DNA from: Nocardioides psychrotolerans
GTDB taxonomy: Bacteria; Actinomycetota; Actinomycetes; Propionibacteriales; Nocardioidaceae
NCBI RefSeq assembly: GCF_900113685.1
Contig: NZ_FOQG01000012.1
Span: 1-64,000, forward strand
Length of the DNA: 64,000 bases
Reading direction: 5' to 3'
In this document: one piece after another, positions 42,110 to 51,131 of the stretch
Layout of the letters: the number at the start of each line of letters is the position of its first letter
Numbering within the stretch: position 1 is the stretch's first letter
The notes under the pieces: model-generated
What the model saw: only the letters and a program-made list of their open reading frames with translations
The model's database searches: none
Told to the model about the DNA's origin: nothing
Position numbers and translations under genes: made by a program

Positions 42110-43261
42110 TCAGACGTCAGGCACGTCGTACGGCGCGGTGGCGGAGCGCCCCTGGAAGGCCAGGATCGCCGGGTTGACGATGGCCCCCTCACGGATCTCG
42201 ATGGCGCGGTGGATGGTCTCGTCGGCGTCCCACGACGCCGACCCCTCGAGCACGGTGCGGATGAAGGGCACCGTCGCCGAGCTGTTGTCCCACGTCGCCG
42301 AGCCCCACAGGTAGGACGGGCTGTGGTCGACGGCGTAGTAGCTCACCTGGCCGTGCTCGCCGACGGGGAACGTCGGCTCGTCGAAGCCCGTGGGTCGGGC
42401 CCACTCGAAGCCCATGCCCAGGTCGCACGACACGTCCACGATCAGGCTGCCGCGGCGGAACGCCTCGAGGTCTGCGGTCTGCAGGTAGGTCAGCGGGGCC
42501 GCCGTGTCCTGCAGGGTGCAGTTGACGATGATGTCGTTCTCGGCGAGGTAGGCAGCCAACGGCTCGCGCCCACGCTCGGTGATGACGCTCATGGCCAGTC
42601 CGTCGGCGTCGTGGTCGACCGTGCGGATGCGCACCGAGTGGATCGGCGCTGCGACCGCGGTGACCTGCCGCGTCGTCAGGACCGCGACCTCGTGCACGCC
42701 GTGCGCGTTGAGGGCCGTGACCGCGCCTCGCGCCGTGGCACCGAAGCCGATGACGATCGCGCTCAGCCGCCGCCCGTAGTCGCCGGTGATGCCCGCGATC
42801 TGCATCGCCTGCAGGACCGAGCAGTAGCCGGCGAGCTCGTTGTTCTTGTGGAAGACGTGCAGCCCGACCGAGCCGTCGCGGGTCCAGTGGTTCATCGCCT
42901 CGAAGGCGATCAGGGTCAGCTGCCGGTCGATCGCGGCTTGGGTGACCGCGGTGTCCTGGACGCAGTGCGGCCAGCCCCAGAGGACCTGCCCGGGGGAGAG
43001 TGCCTCGACATCGGCGAGCTGCGGCTTGGGTAGCAGCACGACGTCGGAGGCGGCCAGGATCTCGTCGCGTGGCAGGAAGCCCGCGACGAGGTCGGCGAGC
43101 TCGCGGTCGTCGTACCCGAAGTGGGTGCCATAGCCGGTCTCGAGGGTGATGCTGGCGCGCAGGTCGGCGTCGAGCTCCGCGATGTGCTCGGGGTGGAGCG
43201 GGAGACGACGTTCGTTCTCCTTCTCCGAGGTCCCCACCACCCCCAGGCTCAGGAGTGGCAC
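42110..43261 (-). CDS. N5-(carboxyethyl)ornithine synthase-like dehydrogenase (alanine dehydrogenase/PNT family)
   Basis: A 383-residue NAD(P)-dependent dehydrogenase of the alanine dehydrogenase/transhydrogenase/saccharopine group. The N-terminus SEKENERRLPLHPEHIAEL carries the conserved substrate-binding Arg, and the nucleotide-binding segment is LSAIVIGFGATARGAVTAL. The overall order, with VGLHVFHKNNELAGYCSVLQ in the middle, resembles N5-(carboxyethyl)ornithine synthase. That would condense pyruvate with ornithine reductively, but a related amino acid dehydrogenase is possible. The start is uncertain: the GTG at 43261 has no clear ribosome binding site and GTGs seven or eight codons later are alternatives. 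Confidence 0.75.
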   Translation of the reverse strand: MPLLSLGVVGTSEKENERRLPLHPEHIAELDADLRASITLETGYGTHFGYDDRELADLVAGFLPRDEILAASDVVLLPKPQLADVEALSPGQVLWGWPHCVQDTAVTQAAIDRQLTLIAFEAMNHWTRDGSVGLHVFHKNNELAGYCSVLQAMQIAGITGDYGRRLSAIVIGFGATARGAVTALNAHGVHEVAVLTTRQVTAVAAPIHSVRIRTVDHDADGLAMSVITERGREPLAAYLAENDIIVNCTLQDTAAPLTYLQTADLEAFRRGSLIVDVSCDLGMGFEWARPTGFDEPTFPVGEHGQVSYYAVDHSPSYLWGSATWDNSSATVPFIRTVLEGSASWDADETIHRAIEIREGAIVNPAILAFQGRSATAPYDVPDV

Positions 43262-43269
43262 GGGGGTGC

Positions 43270-43407
43270 TCAGCGCTTCTTCTCGCTGAGCTTCTCCATC
43301 GAGCCGGAGCCGGCGCCGCTGGCCGAGTCGCGCTTCTCGGCTCGCTTCTCCTTGATGGACTTGCCAGTCTTCTTCGTCATTCCTTGTCGTGGCGACTTGT
43401 CGCTCAT
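43270..43407 (-). CDS. small basic conserved protein, 45 residues
   Basis: A short gene encoding a highly charged peptide (opening MSDKSPRQGMTKKTGKSIKE, ending EKLSEKKR). Lys-rich proteins with the TKKTGKSIKEKRAEKR pattern recur in actinobacteria as uncharacterised short proteins. It starts at ATG 43407 after a GAGA stretch and ends nine bases before the dehydrogenase gene on the same strand, so the two may share a transcript. A role in nucleic-acid binding is possible from charge only. It is divergent from pgsA. Confidence 0.65.
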   Translation of the reverse strand: MSDKSPRQGMTKKTGKSIKEKRAEKRDSASGAGSGSMEKLSEKKR

Positions 43408-43505
43408 CCGGGAATCTCTCGATATGGGTTGCCTGAGTGGCCCCTGCCAGCGACTCTACGCCTCCGAGTTGTGGCCCGGAGGTCGGCAGCGACTAGCCTC
43501 CGACC

Positions 43506-44174
43506 ATGCTCGACAGGTTCAAGAGTTTCTGGCAGGGCGTCATGCTCGCGCCGTTCGTCAACCTCTTCATCAAGCTGGGCATCAGCCCGGACACGGTGAC
43601 GTTCGTGGGGACCGTCGGGGTATCGGCCGGCGCGCTGGTCTTCTTCCCGATGGGGGAGTTGCTGATCGGCGTCCTGGTGATCACCGCCTTCGTGTTCAGC
43701 GATCTCGTCGACGGGCAGATGGCGCGTCAGACGGGCCGCACCTCGAAGTTCGGCGCGTTCTGGGACTCCACGCTCGACCGGATCGGCGACGGCGCGATCT
43801 TCGGCGGCCTGGCGCTCTACTTCGCCGGTCCCGGTGACTACTACCTCTACCTCTGCCTCACGCTCTACTGCCTGGTCATGGGTTCGGTGACGTCCTACTC
43901 CCGCGCTCGCGCCGAGTCGTTGGGCATGGATGCCAAGGGGGGTTTGGCCGAGCGCGCCGACCGGCTGGTGGCGATCCTCGTGATGACCGGCCTGAGCGCG
44001 ATCCTCGACCTGCCGATCCTGATGTACCTCACGCTGTGGGTCCTCGCGTTCGCCAACACCTACACGGTGATCTTCCGCGTCATGAAGGTCCGCCGCCAGG
44101 CCATCGCCGCGGACGCGCTGGTCCAGTCCGGCGAGTCGTCCCAGGACGGTCCCGAAACGGCTCCCGCGACCTGA
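43506..44174 (+). CDS. pgsA: CDP-alcohol phosphatidyltransferase (phosphatidylinositol-phosphate synthase)
   Basis: A 222-residue membrane enzyme with the full CDP-alcohol phosphotransferase motif: Asp66, Asp69-Gly70, Ala73-Arg74, Gly83, Asp87 and Asp91 (from SDLVDGQMARQTG to STLDRIGD). About six hydrophobic helices are visible. In actinobacteria the gene in this position (after HIT) makes phosphatidylinositol phosphate from CDP-diacylglycerol and inositol phosphate, the anchor for mannosides. In Mycobacterium an acyltransferase and pimA follow; here pdxS follows directly by 18 bases, so the later steps must be encoded elsewhere or be absent. Confidence 0.88.
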   Translation: MLDRFKSFWQGVMLAPFVNLFIKLGISPDTVTFVGTVGVSAGALVFFPMGELLIGVLVITAFVFSDLVDGQMARQTGRTSKFGAFWDSTLDRIGDGAIFGGLALYFAGPGDYYLYLCLTLYCLVMGSVTSYSRARAESLGMDAKGGLAERADRLVAILVMTGLSAILDLPILMYLTLWVLAFANTYTVIFRVMKVRRQAIAADALVQSGESSQDGPETAPAT

Positions 44175-44192
44175 CCGCCGTACGATGGAGGC

Positions 44193-45110
44193 ATGTCTGA
44201 GACCTCTTCCCCCACTGCTGAGAACGGCTCCACCACCGGCACCTCGCGCGTGAAGCGCGGCATGGCCGAGATGCTCAAGGGCGGCGTCATCATGGACGTC
44301 GTGACGGCCGAGCAGGCCAAGATCGCGGAAGACGCCGGCGCGGTCGCCGTCATGGCGCTGGAGCGGGTCCCGGCCGACATCCGCGCCCAGGGCGGCGTCT
44401 CGCGGATGAGCGACCCCGACATGATCGACTCGATCATCGCGGCCGTCTCGATCCCTGTCATGGCCAAGGCCCGCATCGGTCACTTCGCTGAGGCGCAGGT
44501 CCTGCAGAGCCTCGGTGTCGACTACATCGACGAGTCCGAGGTGCTGACCCCGGCCGACTACACCCACCACATCGACAAGTGGAAATTCACGGCACCGTTC
44601 GTGTGCGGGGCGACCAACCTCGGTGAGGCGCTGCGCCGCATCAACGAGGGCGCGGCGATGATCCGCTCCAAGGGCGAGGCCGGCACGGGTGACGTGTCCA
44701 ACGCGGTCATGCATATGCGCACCATCAACGCCGAGCTCCGCCGGCTGTCCTCGATGGAGCACGACGAGCTCTATGTCGCGGCCAAGGAGCTGCAGGCTCC
44801 CTACCAGCTGGTCGAGGAGGTGGCCGTGCGCGGCAAGCTCCCGGTCGTGCTGTTCACCGCCGGCGGCATCGCGACTCCCGCCGACGCGGCGATGATGATG
44901 CAGCTCGGCGCCGAGGGTGTCTTCGTGGGCTCGGGCATCTTCAAGTCCGGCAACCCCGCCGAGCGTGCCGAGGCGATCGTCAAGGCCACCACGTTCTACG
45001 ACGACCCCGACGTCGTCGCCAAGGTCTCGCGCGGCCTGGGCGAGGCCATGGTCGGCATCAACGTCGACGAGATCCCCCAGCCCCACCGCCTCTCCGAGCG
45101 CGGCTGGTAG
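44193..45110 (+). CDS. pdxS: pyridoxal 5'-phosphate synthase, lyase subunit
   Basis: A 305-residue PdxS of the DXP-independent vitamin B6 route. It joins ribose 5-phosphate, glyceraldehyde 3-phosphate and ammonia from PdxT. Conserved segments [50 protein letters not shown] and [11 protein letters not shown] contain the catalytic lysines. It should form a dodecamer decorated with PdxT. The start ATG has GGAGG only one base away; a different initiation mode or start is possible. Unusually, pdxT is not next but 4.5 kb downstream. Confidence 0.97.
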   Translation: MSETSSPTAENGSTTGTSRVKRGMAEMLKGGVIMDVVTAEQAKIAEDAGAVAVMALERVPADIRAQGGVSRMSDPDMIDSIIAAVSIPVMAKARIGHFAEAQVLQSLGVDYIDESEVLTPADYTHHIDKWKFTAPFVCGATNLGEALRRINEGAAMIRSKGEAGTGDVSNAVMHMRTINAELRRLSSMEHDELYVAAKELQAPYQLVEEVAVRGKLPVVLFTAGGIATPADAAMMMQLGAEGVFVGSGIFKSGNPAERAEAIVKATTFYDDPDVVAKVSRGLGEAMVGINVDEIPQPHRLSERGW

Positions 45111-45130
45111 TCCCTCCAGGTCGGTCCCGT

Positions 45131-45166
45131 CAGCACCCCGTGGTCAGTCCCGACCACGGGGTGCTG
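45131..45166 (+). terminator. strong hairpin after pdxS
   Basis: Fifteen-base perfect arms (CAGCACCCCGTGGTC and its complement) enclose a six-base loop, 20 bases after the pdxS stop. No U-tract follows, as in many actinobacterial terminators. It separates pdxS from the SipW-type cluster. Confidence 0.75.
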
Positions 45167-45268
45167 GCGATGGTGACGGGAAATCCCTCAGGTGACGTGC
45201 ATTCGTGCCGTTGTCCCAGGGGAGAGGCGTTGGGGGAACCGCGTGCCTCGAGGATCCTGGGAGGAACC

Positions 45269-45805
45269 ATGCACAAGACCACCAAAGGCGCACTGGCTAC
45301 CGGAGCCGCTGCGGTGCTGCTCACGGGCGGTGCCGGCACGCTGGCGTTCTGGACGGACTCGCTCGACGTGGGCACCTCGAACATCACGTCGGGGACCGTG
45401 ACGCTGACCGCCCCCACGTGCGTCGGGGCGGGCCTCCATAACTGGGAGCTCGACGGCGCGGGTGCCTACACGCCCGGGGTGACCAACATCGTGCCGGGCG
45501 ACGTGATCACGAAGGTGTGCAGCGCGACGCTCACCCTGAACGGCGAACACGTCGGCGCCACCCTCGCGATCGACACAGCTGCCCTCGTCGCCGATCCCAC
45601 GACCACCTTGGACACCGAGCTGGCGGCCACCGCGACGTTCCTCGTCGACGGGGCGGCCTACGCGCCGCTGACCGCCCCGGGCACCTATGCGATCAAGTCC
45701 ACGATCACCGTGACCTTCGACGGACCTGCTGCGACGAACGGATCGAAGCTGGGTGACGTCGATCTCGGTGCCGTCAACATCACCGCGACCCAGACGCACT
45801 CCTGA
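45269..45805 (+). CDS. SipW-dependent exported protein (TasA/camelysin-like), first
   Basis: A 178-residue secreted protein with an alternate-type signal peptide: KTTKGALATGAAAVLLTGGA, then GTLAFWTDSLDVGTSNI. The LAFWTD motif at the junction is the hallmark of substrates of SipW-type signal peptidases, which include TasA and camelysin fibre proteins. The mature part is Thr/Ala-rich and beta-predicted, with two Cys (in PTCVGAG and TKVCSAT) that could pair. GGGAGG before ATG 45269 is strong. The signal peptidase gene follows by ten bases. Confidence 0.82.
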   Translation: MHKTTKGALATGAAAVLLTGGAGTLAFWTDSLDVGTSNITSGTVTLTAPTCVGAGLHNWELDGAGAYTPGVTNIVPGDVITKVCSATLTLNGEHVGATLAIDTAALVADPTTTLDTELAATATFLVDGAAYAPLTAPGTYAIKSTITVTFDGPAATNGSKLGDVDLGAVNITATQTHS

Positions 45806-45815
45806 GGGGCCCGTC

Positions 45816-46352
45816 GTGTCGCGGATGGGACGGATCGTCGCCTGGCTGGTCATCGCCGGGGGCCTCGCCCTGCTCGCTGTCGCCGTCGTGATCCCTCGGG
45901 TCGTCGGCGCGACGCCCTACGTGGTGCTGACGAGCTCCATGCAGCCCGGCCTGCCTCCCGGCACCCTCGTCGTAACGCGACCGACCTCAGGTAAGGAGAT
46001 CGCGGCGGGTGACGTCGTGACCTACCAGGTCGCCTCCGGCGAGCCGGTGTTCGTGACGCACCGCGTGGTGTCGGTCCGCTACGACGGACGCGGCGAGCTC
46101 TCGCTGCTGACGCGGGGTGACGCCAACCCCGTGCCTGACGAGGACGTCGTCCGTGAGGTGCAGGTGCGCGGCGAGCTCTGGTACTCCGTGCCCTACGTCG
46201 GCCACTTCAGCGACCTGTTCTCGCCCCACGAGCGACAGCTCGGAATCTTCGTCGTGGCCGGCGTACTGCTTCTCTATGCCCTCGTCGAGTTCGCCGGAGC
46301 CCTGCGGGACCGATGGTCCAAGGTGCCGCACCGGGAGCGCTCCCATGCCTAG
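45816..46352 (+). CDS. signal peptidase I, SipW type (first)
   Basis: A 178-residue membrane protease of the ER-type S26B branch. Catalytic Ser41 is in LTSSMQPGLPPGT and His82 (VFVTHRVVSV) takes the place of the Lys used by ordinary LepB. There is one N-terminal membrane helix (IVAWLVIAGGLALLAVAVV) and a C-terminal one (LGIFVVAGVLLLYALVEF). GAGGGG seven bases before the GTG supports the start. It lies between two substrate-like genes and overlaps the second by eight bases, so they form one operon. It should release the mature proteins from the membrane. Confidence 0.85.
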   Translation: MSRMGRIVAWLVIAGGLALLAVAVVIPRVVGATPYVVLTSSMQPGLPPGTLVVTRPTSGKEIAAGDVVTYQVASGEPVFVTHRVVSVRYDGRGELSLLTRGDANPVPDEDVVREVQVRGELWYSVPYVGHFSDLFSPHERQLGIFVVAGVLLLYALVEFAGALRDRWSKVPHRERSHA

Positions 46353-46971
46353 CCATGCGGCTGCTGGCAGCAGGCGTCGTCCTCGGGTCCTGGGGTCTGC
46401 TCGACTGCGTGCCCTGCTGGGCCTCGGTCTCGTCGGGGTCCTCGGGACGACCGGCACCTTCGCGTTCTGGACCGACGACGTGGTCATCAGCGGCACGACC
46501 TTCACCGCCGGGACCCTGGACCTGCAGGTCAACAACACCGACGTCTCGGTGAGCACCACGACGCTCGGGATGTCCATCATGGTGCCGGGCAACACCTCGG
46601 CCGAGGTGCTGACCCTGAAGAACAACGGCACCGCGCCACTGAAGTGGACGATGACCGGAGGACTCACCGGCACCGATGCTGCTGCCTTCGGGACCGCGGG
46701 TGCCCTCAAGTTGACGGTGTCCGCCGGAGGGACCAGGTCGGGCACGGGCAACGGAGCCACGTGTGTCGGTGGAACGAGCCTGGTCAACGTGGTGGCCTTG
46801 ACCGTGACCACGTCGACCGGGCTGGTCACTGCGCGCCAGGGCCCCATGGCGGCCGCAGGCACGCAGACGCTCTGCTTCCAGATGACGTTCGACGGTGCTG
46901 CCCCGAGCAGCCTGCAGGGGAAGACGGCCAACGCGACCTTCACCGTCACCGGCACCTCGGACGTCTCGTGA
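46345..46971 (+). CDS. SipW-dependent exported protein (TasA/camelysin-like), second
   Basis: A 208-residue exported protein. The signal RALLGLGLVGVLGTTGTFAFWTDDV has the same AFWTD junction as the first substrate. The mature part opens SGTTFTAGTLDLQVNN, as in TasA-like fibre proteins, and contains NNGTAPLKWTMT repeats of Ig-like character and two Cys (in ATCVGGT and TLCFQMT). ATG 46345 has GGGAG seven bases upstream and overlaps the end of the signal peptidase gene. It is probably a surface or matrix protein; polymerisation is inferred only from the family. Confidence 0.82.
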   Translation: MPSHAAAGSRRRPRVLGSARLRALLGLGLVGVLGTTGTFAFWTDDVVISGTTFTAGTLDLQVNNTDVSVSTTTLGMSIMVPGNTSAEVLTLKNNGTAPLKWTMTGGLTGTDAAAFGTAGALKLTVSAGGTRSGTGNGATCVGGTSLVNVVALTVTTSTGLVTARQGPMAAAGTQTLCFQMTFDGAAPSSLQGKTANATFTVTGTSDVS

Positions 46972-47930
46972 GGTCCCGGCTGGTGCGAGGTGTCGGCGAG
47001 CTGGTCCTGACCCTCGGGGCCCTGCTGGGGTCGCTCGGGCTGCTCGTGGTGCTGGCCGGCCTGACGCTCGATGTGCGTCCCCTCGTCTTCAGGTCGGGCT
47101 CGATGGCGCCGGCCATCGACACCGGCGCGCTCGCACTGGTCCGCACCGTCCCCGCCGCCGACCTGCGCGTCGGGGACGTCGTGTCGGTCGTGGATGCAGG
47201 CGGCACGCGGGTGACGCACCGGGTCGTGAGCCTCGCCTCGCAAGGAGATCAGCGTCAGCTGACCCTCCGGGGCGACGCCAACCGCTCGGCCGACCGCGAG
47301 ATCCACACGGTGAGCGAGGCGGACCGCGTGATCGCCAGCGTGCCGCGGCTCGGTTACGTGCTCGGCTGGATGTCGGGTCGCGTCGGCATGCTCCTGCTCG
47401 GCCTCTACGGAGCGTTCCTGGCCTCGGTGCTCCTCCGTGGCCGCGACGACGTCCCGCCCTCCGTGCCACGCCCGCCACCTCCGCCACCTCCGCCACCTCC
47501 AGCGCGCGGGAAGCGCCGGGCCGTCTCGACGGCGGCCGGTCGGCATGCCTCCCGGGTGCTCGCGATGGCGGTGGTCGGTGGTGCGGGATTGCTGCCCTCG
47601 CCGGCGTCGGCGAACTGGACGGACGGTGTCGATGTCACGAGCACGTCGCTCGCGGCAGTGTCGACGTCAGCACCGGCGACCTTCACCTGCGGCGGACTGG
47701 GGGTCCTCTCGGTCACGTTCAACTGGAGCTCCGTGGCGGGCGCGACGAGCTACACGCTCCACTACGGGAGCGGCGGGGCGCAGAGCCAGACCTACGCCGG
47801 CACCAGTGCGACGCTCGTTTCCGCGATCTCGGGGGGGACCGCGTGGGTGACGGCCAACTTCGGGCCGTGGTCCTCGGGTCCCTCGACGACGCGCGGCTAC
47901 ACCGTGGCGGTCGTCAGTCTCTGTGGCTGA
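46968..47930 (+). CDS. signal peptidase I (SipW type) fused to a substrate-like exported domain
   Basis: A 320-residue protein with two parts in one frame. Residues 1-160 are a SipW-type signal peptidase (Ser45 in RSGSMAPAIDTG, His84 in RVTHRVVS, flanking membrane helices). Residues 163-180 are a proline run. Residues 195-216 form a second hydrophobic segment (VLAMAVVGGAGLLPSPASA) ending in ANWTDGVDV, which mirrors the AFWTD cleavage junction of the two upstream substrates. Residues 220-320 look like a beta-sandwich of fibronectin III type (VTFNWSSVAGATSYTLHYG). The start GTG overlaps the previous stop. The enzyme may cut its own tail (inference). Confidence 0.75.
   Translation: MRSRLVRGVGELVLTLGALLGSLGLLVVLAGLTLDVRPLVFRSGSMAPAIDTGALALVRTVPAADLRVGDVVSVVDAGGTRVTHRVVSLASQGDQRQLTLRGDANRSADREIHTVSEADRVIASVPRLGYVLGWMSGRVGMLLLGLYGAFLASVLLRGRDDVPPSVPRPPPPPPPPPPARGKRRAVSTAAGRHASRVLAMAVVGGAGLLPSPASANWTDGVDVTSTSLAAVSTSAPATFTCGGLGVLSVTFNWSSVAGATSYTLHYGSGGAQSQTYAGTSATLVSAISGGTAWVTANFGPWSSGPSTTRGYTVAVVSLCG
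47472..47498 (+). repeat. 9-bp tandem repeat encoding proline-rich linker
   Basis: CCGCCACCT occurs three times without gaps and encodes Pro-Pro-Pro within the linker of the fused signal peptidase. Copy-number change would alter linker length by three residues and keep the frame. Confidence 0.85.
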
Positions 47931-48099
47931 GCCGATTCCCGGACGGGGCACTCGTGGACCGACGGACACCAAGGCTCTCCCGGTAGCGCACGTGCCGACC
48001 AGCACCAGCGCAGGGCCAGGCACCTGAGCCGCGCAGCCGACCGGCCGCACACGCCGAGAACCGCCTCACGGGTGCCCACCCTGCCACTAGGTTCGCCGC

Positions 48100-49629
48100 G
48101 TGGATCGTCGACGGGGAGCGCTCGCCGCGGCCGCGGTCTGTCTGCTGCTGCTCGGGGGCTGCAGCAGCCTGATCGACCAGCCCGTGCAGCCAGTGCCGCG
48201 CGTGGCGGGCTCCGCGCTCGTCGTCGAGACCGACGACGGGCTGCTCCAAGGGATCGACCACGAAGGCGTGCGCTCGTGGCGTGGCATCCCCTTTGCTGCA
48301 CCGCCCCTGGGTGACCTGCGCTGGCGGGCGCCTCAAGCGGCGGCCCCGTGGGAGGGGGGGCGCGACGCCACGCAGTTCGGAGCGGACTGCCTGCACCCAC
48401 CGTCGCTCGCCAGCACGCTCACCAGCACGCTCACCAGCGAGGACTGCCTCTTCCTCAACGTCGAGCGGCCAGCGGAGGTCGGCGAGGACCTCCCGGTCCT
48501 GGTGTGGATCCACGGTGGGGGCTTCGTCATGGGCTCGGGACGCACCGAGGCCGCTGACGGCGAGGCGTTCGTCCGCCGCGGGGTCCTGCTGGTCACGCTG
48601 AACTACCGCCTCGGCCGGCTCGGCTTCCTCGCTCACCCCGCCCTCGATCCCGAGTCGGCCAACGCCGGCCTGCGTGACCAGGTGGCCGCGCTGGAGTGGG
48701 TGCAGGACAACATCGCCGACTTCGGTGGCGACCCCGATCGCGTGACGGTGGGCGGCGGCTCCGCCGGCGGACTCTCCGTCAACGCCCTGATGGCGTCGCC
48801 GACGACCGACGGCCTCTTCGCGCAGGCGATCTCCCAGTCCGGCCTGGGCCGCGAGCCCACGCAGACCTTCGCCCAGGCGACCTCGGAGGGGCGACGCCTG
48901 GCCACCGCGGCCGGCGCGCTCGACGCCGCTGCCCTGCGCTCCCTCGACGCCGCCGAGGTGATGACCTGGCCGCTGGACGTCTTCGCCGGCCAGGTGCCGG
49001 TCGTCGACGGCACCCTCGTGACCGCGCCCGTGGCGCAGGCCTTCGCCGCCGGTCAGGAGCAGGACGTCCCCTTCCTCGTCGGCAGCACCGACCTCGACCT
49101 CGAGGCCGACCTCCTCAAACCCCTGGGCCTGGACGACGAGGCCCGCGCGCTGCTCCGATCAGCCGGCGAGGCGAGCCTGGTCCGCGCCTACGCCACCCCC
49201 GACGCCGTACGACGGCACCTGATGGCCGACGCCATCTTCACCGAGCCCGCCCGCTTGCTCGCCACCGCGCACGGCCGTCGCGCGCCGACCTGGCGCTACC
49301 GCTTCGAGGTCGTCACCGCGGAAGCGTTCGCGCGTGTCGGTGGAGCGCCCCACGCGAGCGAGCTGCCCTACGTCTTCGACGGGGTCCTGCCTCTCGGGGC
49401 CCAGGCGGACGCCCCGGGGATGGCGGCCGTCGTGAGTGACTACTGGGCGTCGTTCGTGCGCACGGGTGATCCCAACCTCGTCGGCGGGCAGACCTGGCCC
49501 ACGGCCGAGGACGGGGCGCTGCTGCGTCTGACCAACACCGGGGCGGTGACCGAAGCGGTCGACCCGTGGCAGCGACGTCTGGATGCCGTGCGCCGGGCTG
49601 TCGAGGGCGCTCCTAAACTAGAGCGGTGA
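48100..49629 (+). CDS. type B carboxylesterase lipoprotein
   Basis: A 509-residue carboxylesterase with an N-terminal lipoprotein signal (lipobox LLGGC, residues 17-21). The serine nucleophile Ser221 is in GGGSAGG, the oxyanion loop is [12 protein letters not shown], and the candidate catalytic His is in [27 protein letters not shown] is the type B signature. It should be anchored on the outer face of the membrane and hydrolyse esters. Its stop overlaps the pdxT start (GTGA), so it is probably cotranslated with that core gene although functionally unrelated. The 169 bases before it show nothing clear. Confidence 0.88.
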   Translation: MDRRRGALAAAAVCLLLLGGCSSLIDQPVQPVPRVAGSALVVETDDGLLQGIDHEGVRSWRGIPFAAPPLGDLRWRAPQAAAPWEGGRDATQFGADCLHPPSLASTLTSTLTSEDCLFLNVERPAEVGEDLPVLVWIHGGGFVMGSGRTEAADGEAFVRRGVLLVTLNYRLGRLGFLAHPALDPESANAGLRDQVAALEWVQDNIADFGGDPDRVTVGGGSAGGLSVNALMASPTTDGLFAQAISQSGLGREPTQTFAQATSEGRRLATAAGALDAAALRSLDAAEVMTWPLDVFAGQVPVVDGTLVTAPVAQAFAAGQEQDVPFLVGSTDLDLEADLLKPLGLDDEARALLRSAGEASLVRAYATPDAVRRHLMADAIFTEPARLLATAHGRRAPTWRYRFEVVTAEAFARVGGAPHASELPYVFDGVLPLGAQADAPGMAAVVSDYWASFVRTGDPNLVGGQTWPTAEDGALLRLTNTGAVTEAVDPWQRRLDAVRRAVEGAPKLER

Positions 49630-50255
49630 CCGCACCCACCATCGGCGTCTTCGCTCTCCAGGGCGACGTGCGCGAGCATCTGCGGATGCTCGAGACGCTC
49701 GGCGTTAAGGCGATCGGGGTGCGCCGCCCGGCCGAGCTCGACGCCGTCGACGGGCTGGTCGTCCCGGGCGGCGAATCCACCACGATGGCCAAGCTGGCCC
49801 GCACCTTCGAGCTGCTCGAGCCGTTGCGCGACCGGATCAAGCGGGGCATGCCGACCTTCGGGACGTGCGCAGGGATGATCCTGCTCGCCGACCGCATCGA
49901 GGACGGCTCGCTCGGTCAGGAGACCTTCGGCGGGCTCGACATCACCGTGCGGCGCAACGCCTTCGGCCGCCAGGTCGACTCCTTCGAGGGAGAGCTCACG
50001 ATCAGGGGTGTCGAGGGGCAGGTGCACGCCGTCTTCATCCGCGCCCCGTGGGTCGAGTCGGTCGGCCCGGGCGTCGAGGTCCTCGGGCAGGTCGAGGTCG
50101 CGGAGGGCGCGAGTAGGATCGTCGCGGTCCGGCAGGGGCCGTTGATGGCGACGTCCTTCCACCCGGAGGTCGGCGGCGACACCCGGATCCACGAGCTGTT
50201 CGTCGACCTTGTGCGCGACTCCACTGCCGGCACCACCGTGCACAGCACTTCCTGA
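49626..50255 (+). CDS. pdxT: pyridoxal 5'-phosphate synthase, glutaminase subunit
   Basis: A 209-residue class I glutaminase that supplies ammonia to PdxS. The catalytic triad is visible: Cys81 in FGTCAGMI, and His179 and Glu181 in [19 protein letters not shown] and [10 protein letters not shown] are family signatures. Start GTG 49626 overlaps the carboxylesterase stop by four bases. It is separated from pdxS by five inserted genes, whereas the pair is usually close or adjacent. Confidence 0.96.
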   Translation: MTAPTIGVFALQGDVREHLRMLETLGVKAIGVRRPAELDAVDGLVVPGGESTTMAKLARTFELLEPLRDRIKRGMPTFGTCAGMILLADRIEDGSLGQETFGGLDITVRRNAFGRQVDSFEGELTIRGVEGQVHAVFIRAPWVESVGPGVEVLGQVEVAEGASRIVAVRQGPLMATSFHPEVGGDTRIHELFVDLVRDSTAGTTVHSTS

Positions 50256-50284
50256 GCAACCGACTTCTCACAGAAGAGGGACGC

Positions 50285-51049
50285 ATGTCCGGCCACTCCA
50301 AATGGGCGACCACCAAGCACAAGAAGGCCGTCGTCGACGCCAAGCGCGGCAAGATGTTCGCCAAGCTCATCAAGAACATCGAGGTCGCTGCCCGGATGGG
50401 CGGCGGTGACCTCACGGGCAACCCGACGCTCTACGACGCCATCCAGAAGGCCAAGAAGTCCTCGGTCCCCAACGACAACATCGACCGCGCCGTCAAGCGG
50501 GGCTCCGGTGCGGAGACGGGCGGCGCGGACTACCAGACGATCATGTACGAGGGCTACGGCCCCTCCGGCGTCGCGATGCTCATCGAGTGCCTCACGGACA
50601 ACAAGAACCGTGCCGCCATGGAGGTCCGCACCGCGATGAGCCGCAACGGCGGCTCGCTCGCCGACCCTGGCTCGGTCTCGTTCCTCTTCAACCGCAAGGG
50701 CGTCGTCGTGGTGCCGCGGTCCCAGGAGGGCAAGGAGATCAGCGAGGACGACCTGCTCGAGGCGACCCTCGAGGCCGGCGCCGACGACGTCAACGACCTG
50801 GGGGAGGCCTTCGAGCTGATCTCCGAGGCGACCGACCTGGTCGGCGTGCGCACGGCGCTCCAGGCCGCGGGCATCGACTACGACTCCGCCGACGCCTCGT
50901 TCGTCCCCGACATGCAGGTCGAGCTCGACGCCGAGGCCGCCGGCAAGATGTTTCGCCTGGTCGACGTGCTCGAGGACCTCGACGACGTGCAGAACATCTT
51001 CGCCAACTTCGACGTCTCCGACGAGGTCATGGCCGAGCTCGACGCCTGA
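50285..51049 (+). CDS. YebC/PmpR family regulator
   Basis: A 254-residue YebC-type protein, full length. The start [20 protein letters not shown] and the later [19 protein letters not shown] and [14 protein letters not shown] are diagnostic. YebC-family proteins act as transcription factors or, as shown for some members, as ribosome-associated factors for proline-rich stretches. It lies between pdxT and ruvC, as in Mycobacterium. AGAGGG before the ATG is a fair ribosome binding site. Confidence 0.95.
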   Translation: MSGHSKWATTKHKKAVVDAKRGKMFAKLIKNIEVAARMGGGDLTGNPTLYDAIQKAKKSSVPNDNIDRAVKRGSGAETGGADYQTIMYEGYGPSGVAMLIECLTDNKNRAAMEVRTAMSRNGGSLADPGSVSFLFNRKGVVVVPRSQEGKEISEDDLLEATLEAGADDVNDLGEAFELISEATDLVGVRTALQAAGIDYDSADASFVPDMQVELDAEAAGKMFRLVDVLEDLDDVQNIFANFDVSDEVMAELDA

Positions 51050-51131
51050 CCAGGGCGTGTCGCGGGCCCGAGGGTCCCGCAGGCCGGATAGCGTGGACCT
51101 CCGAACAGGTGTTCGGACGAGAGGCGTTGTG

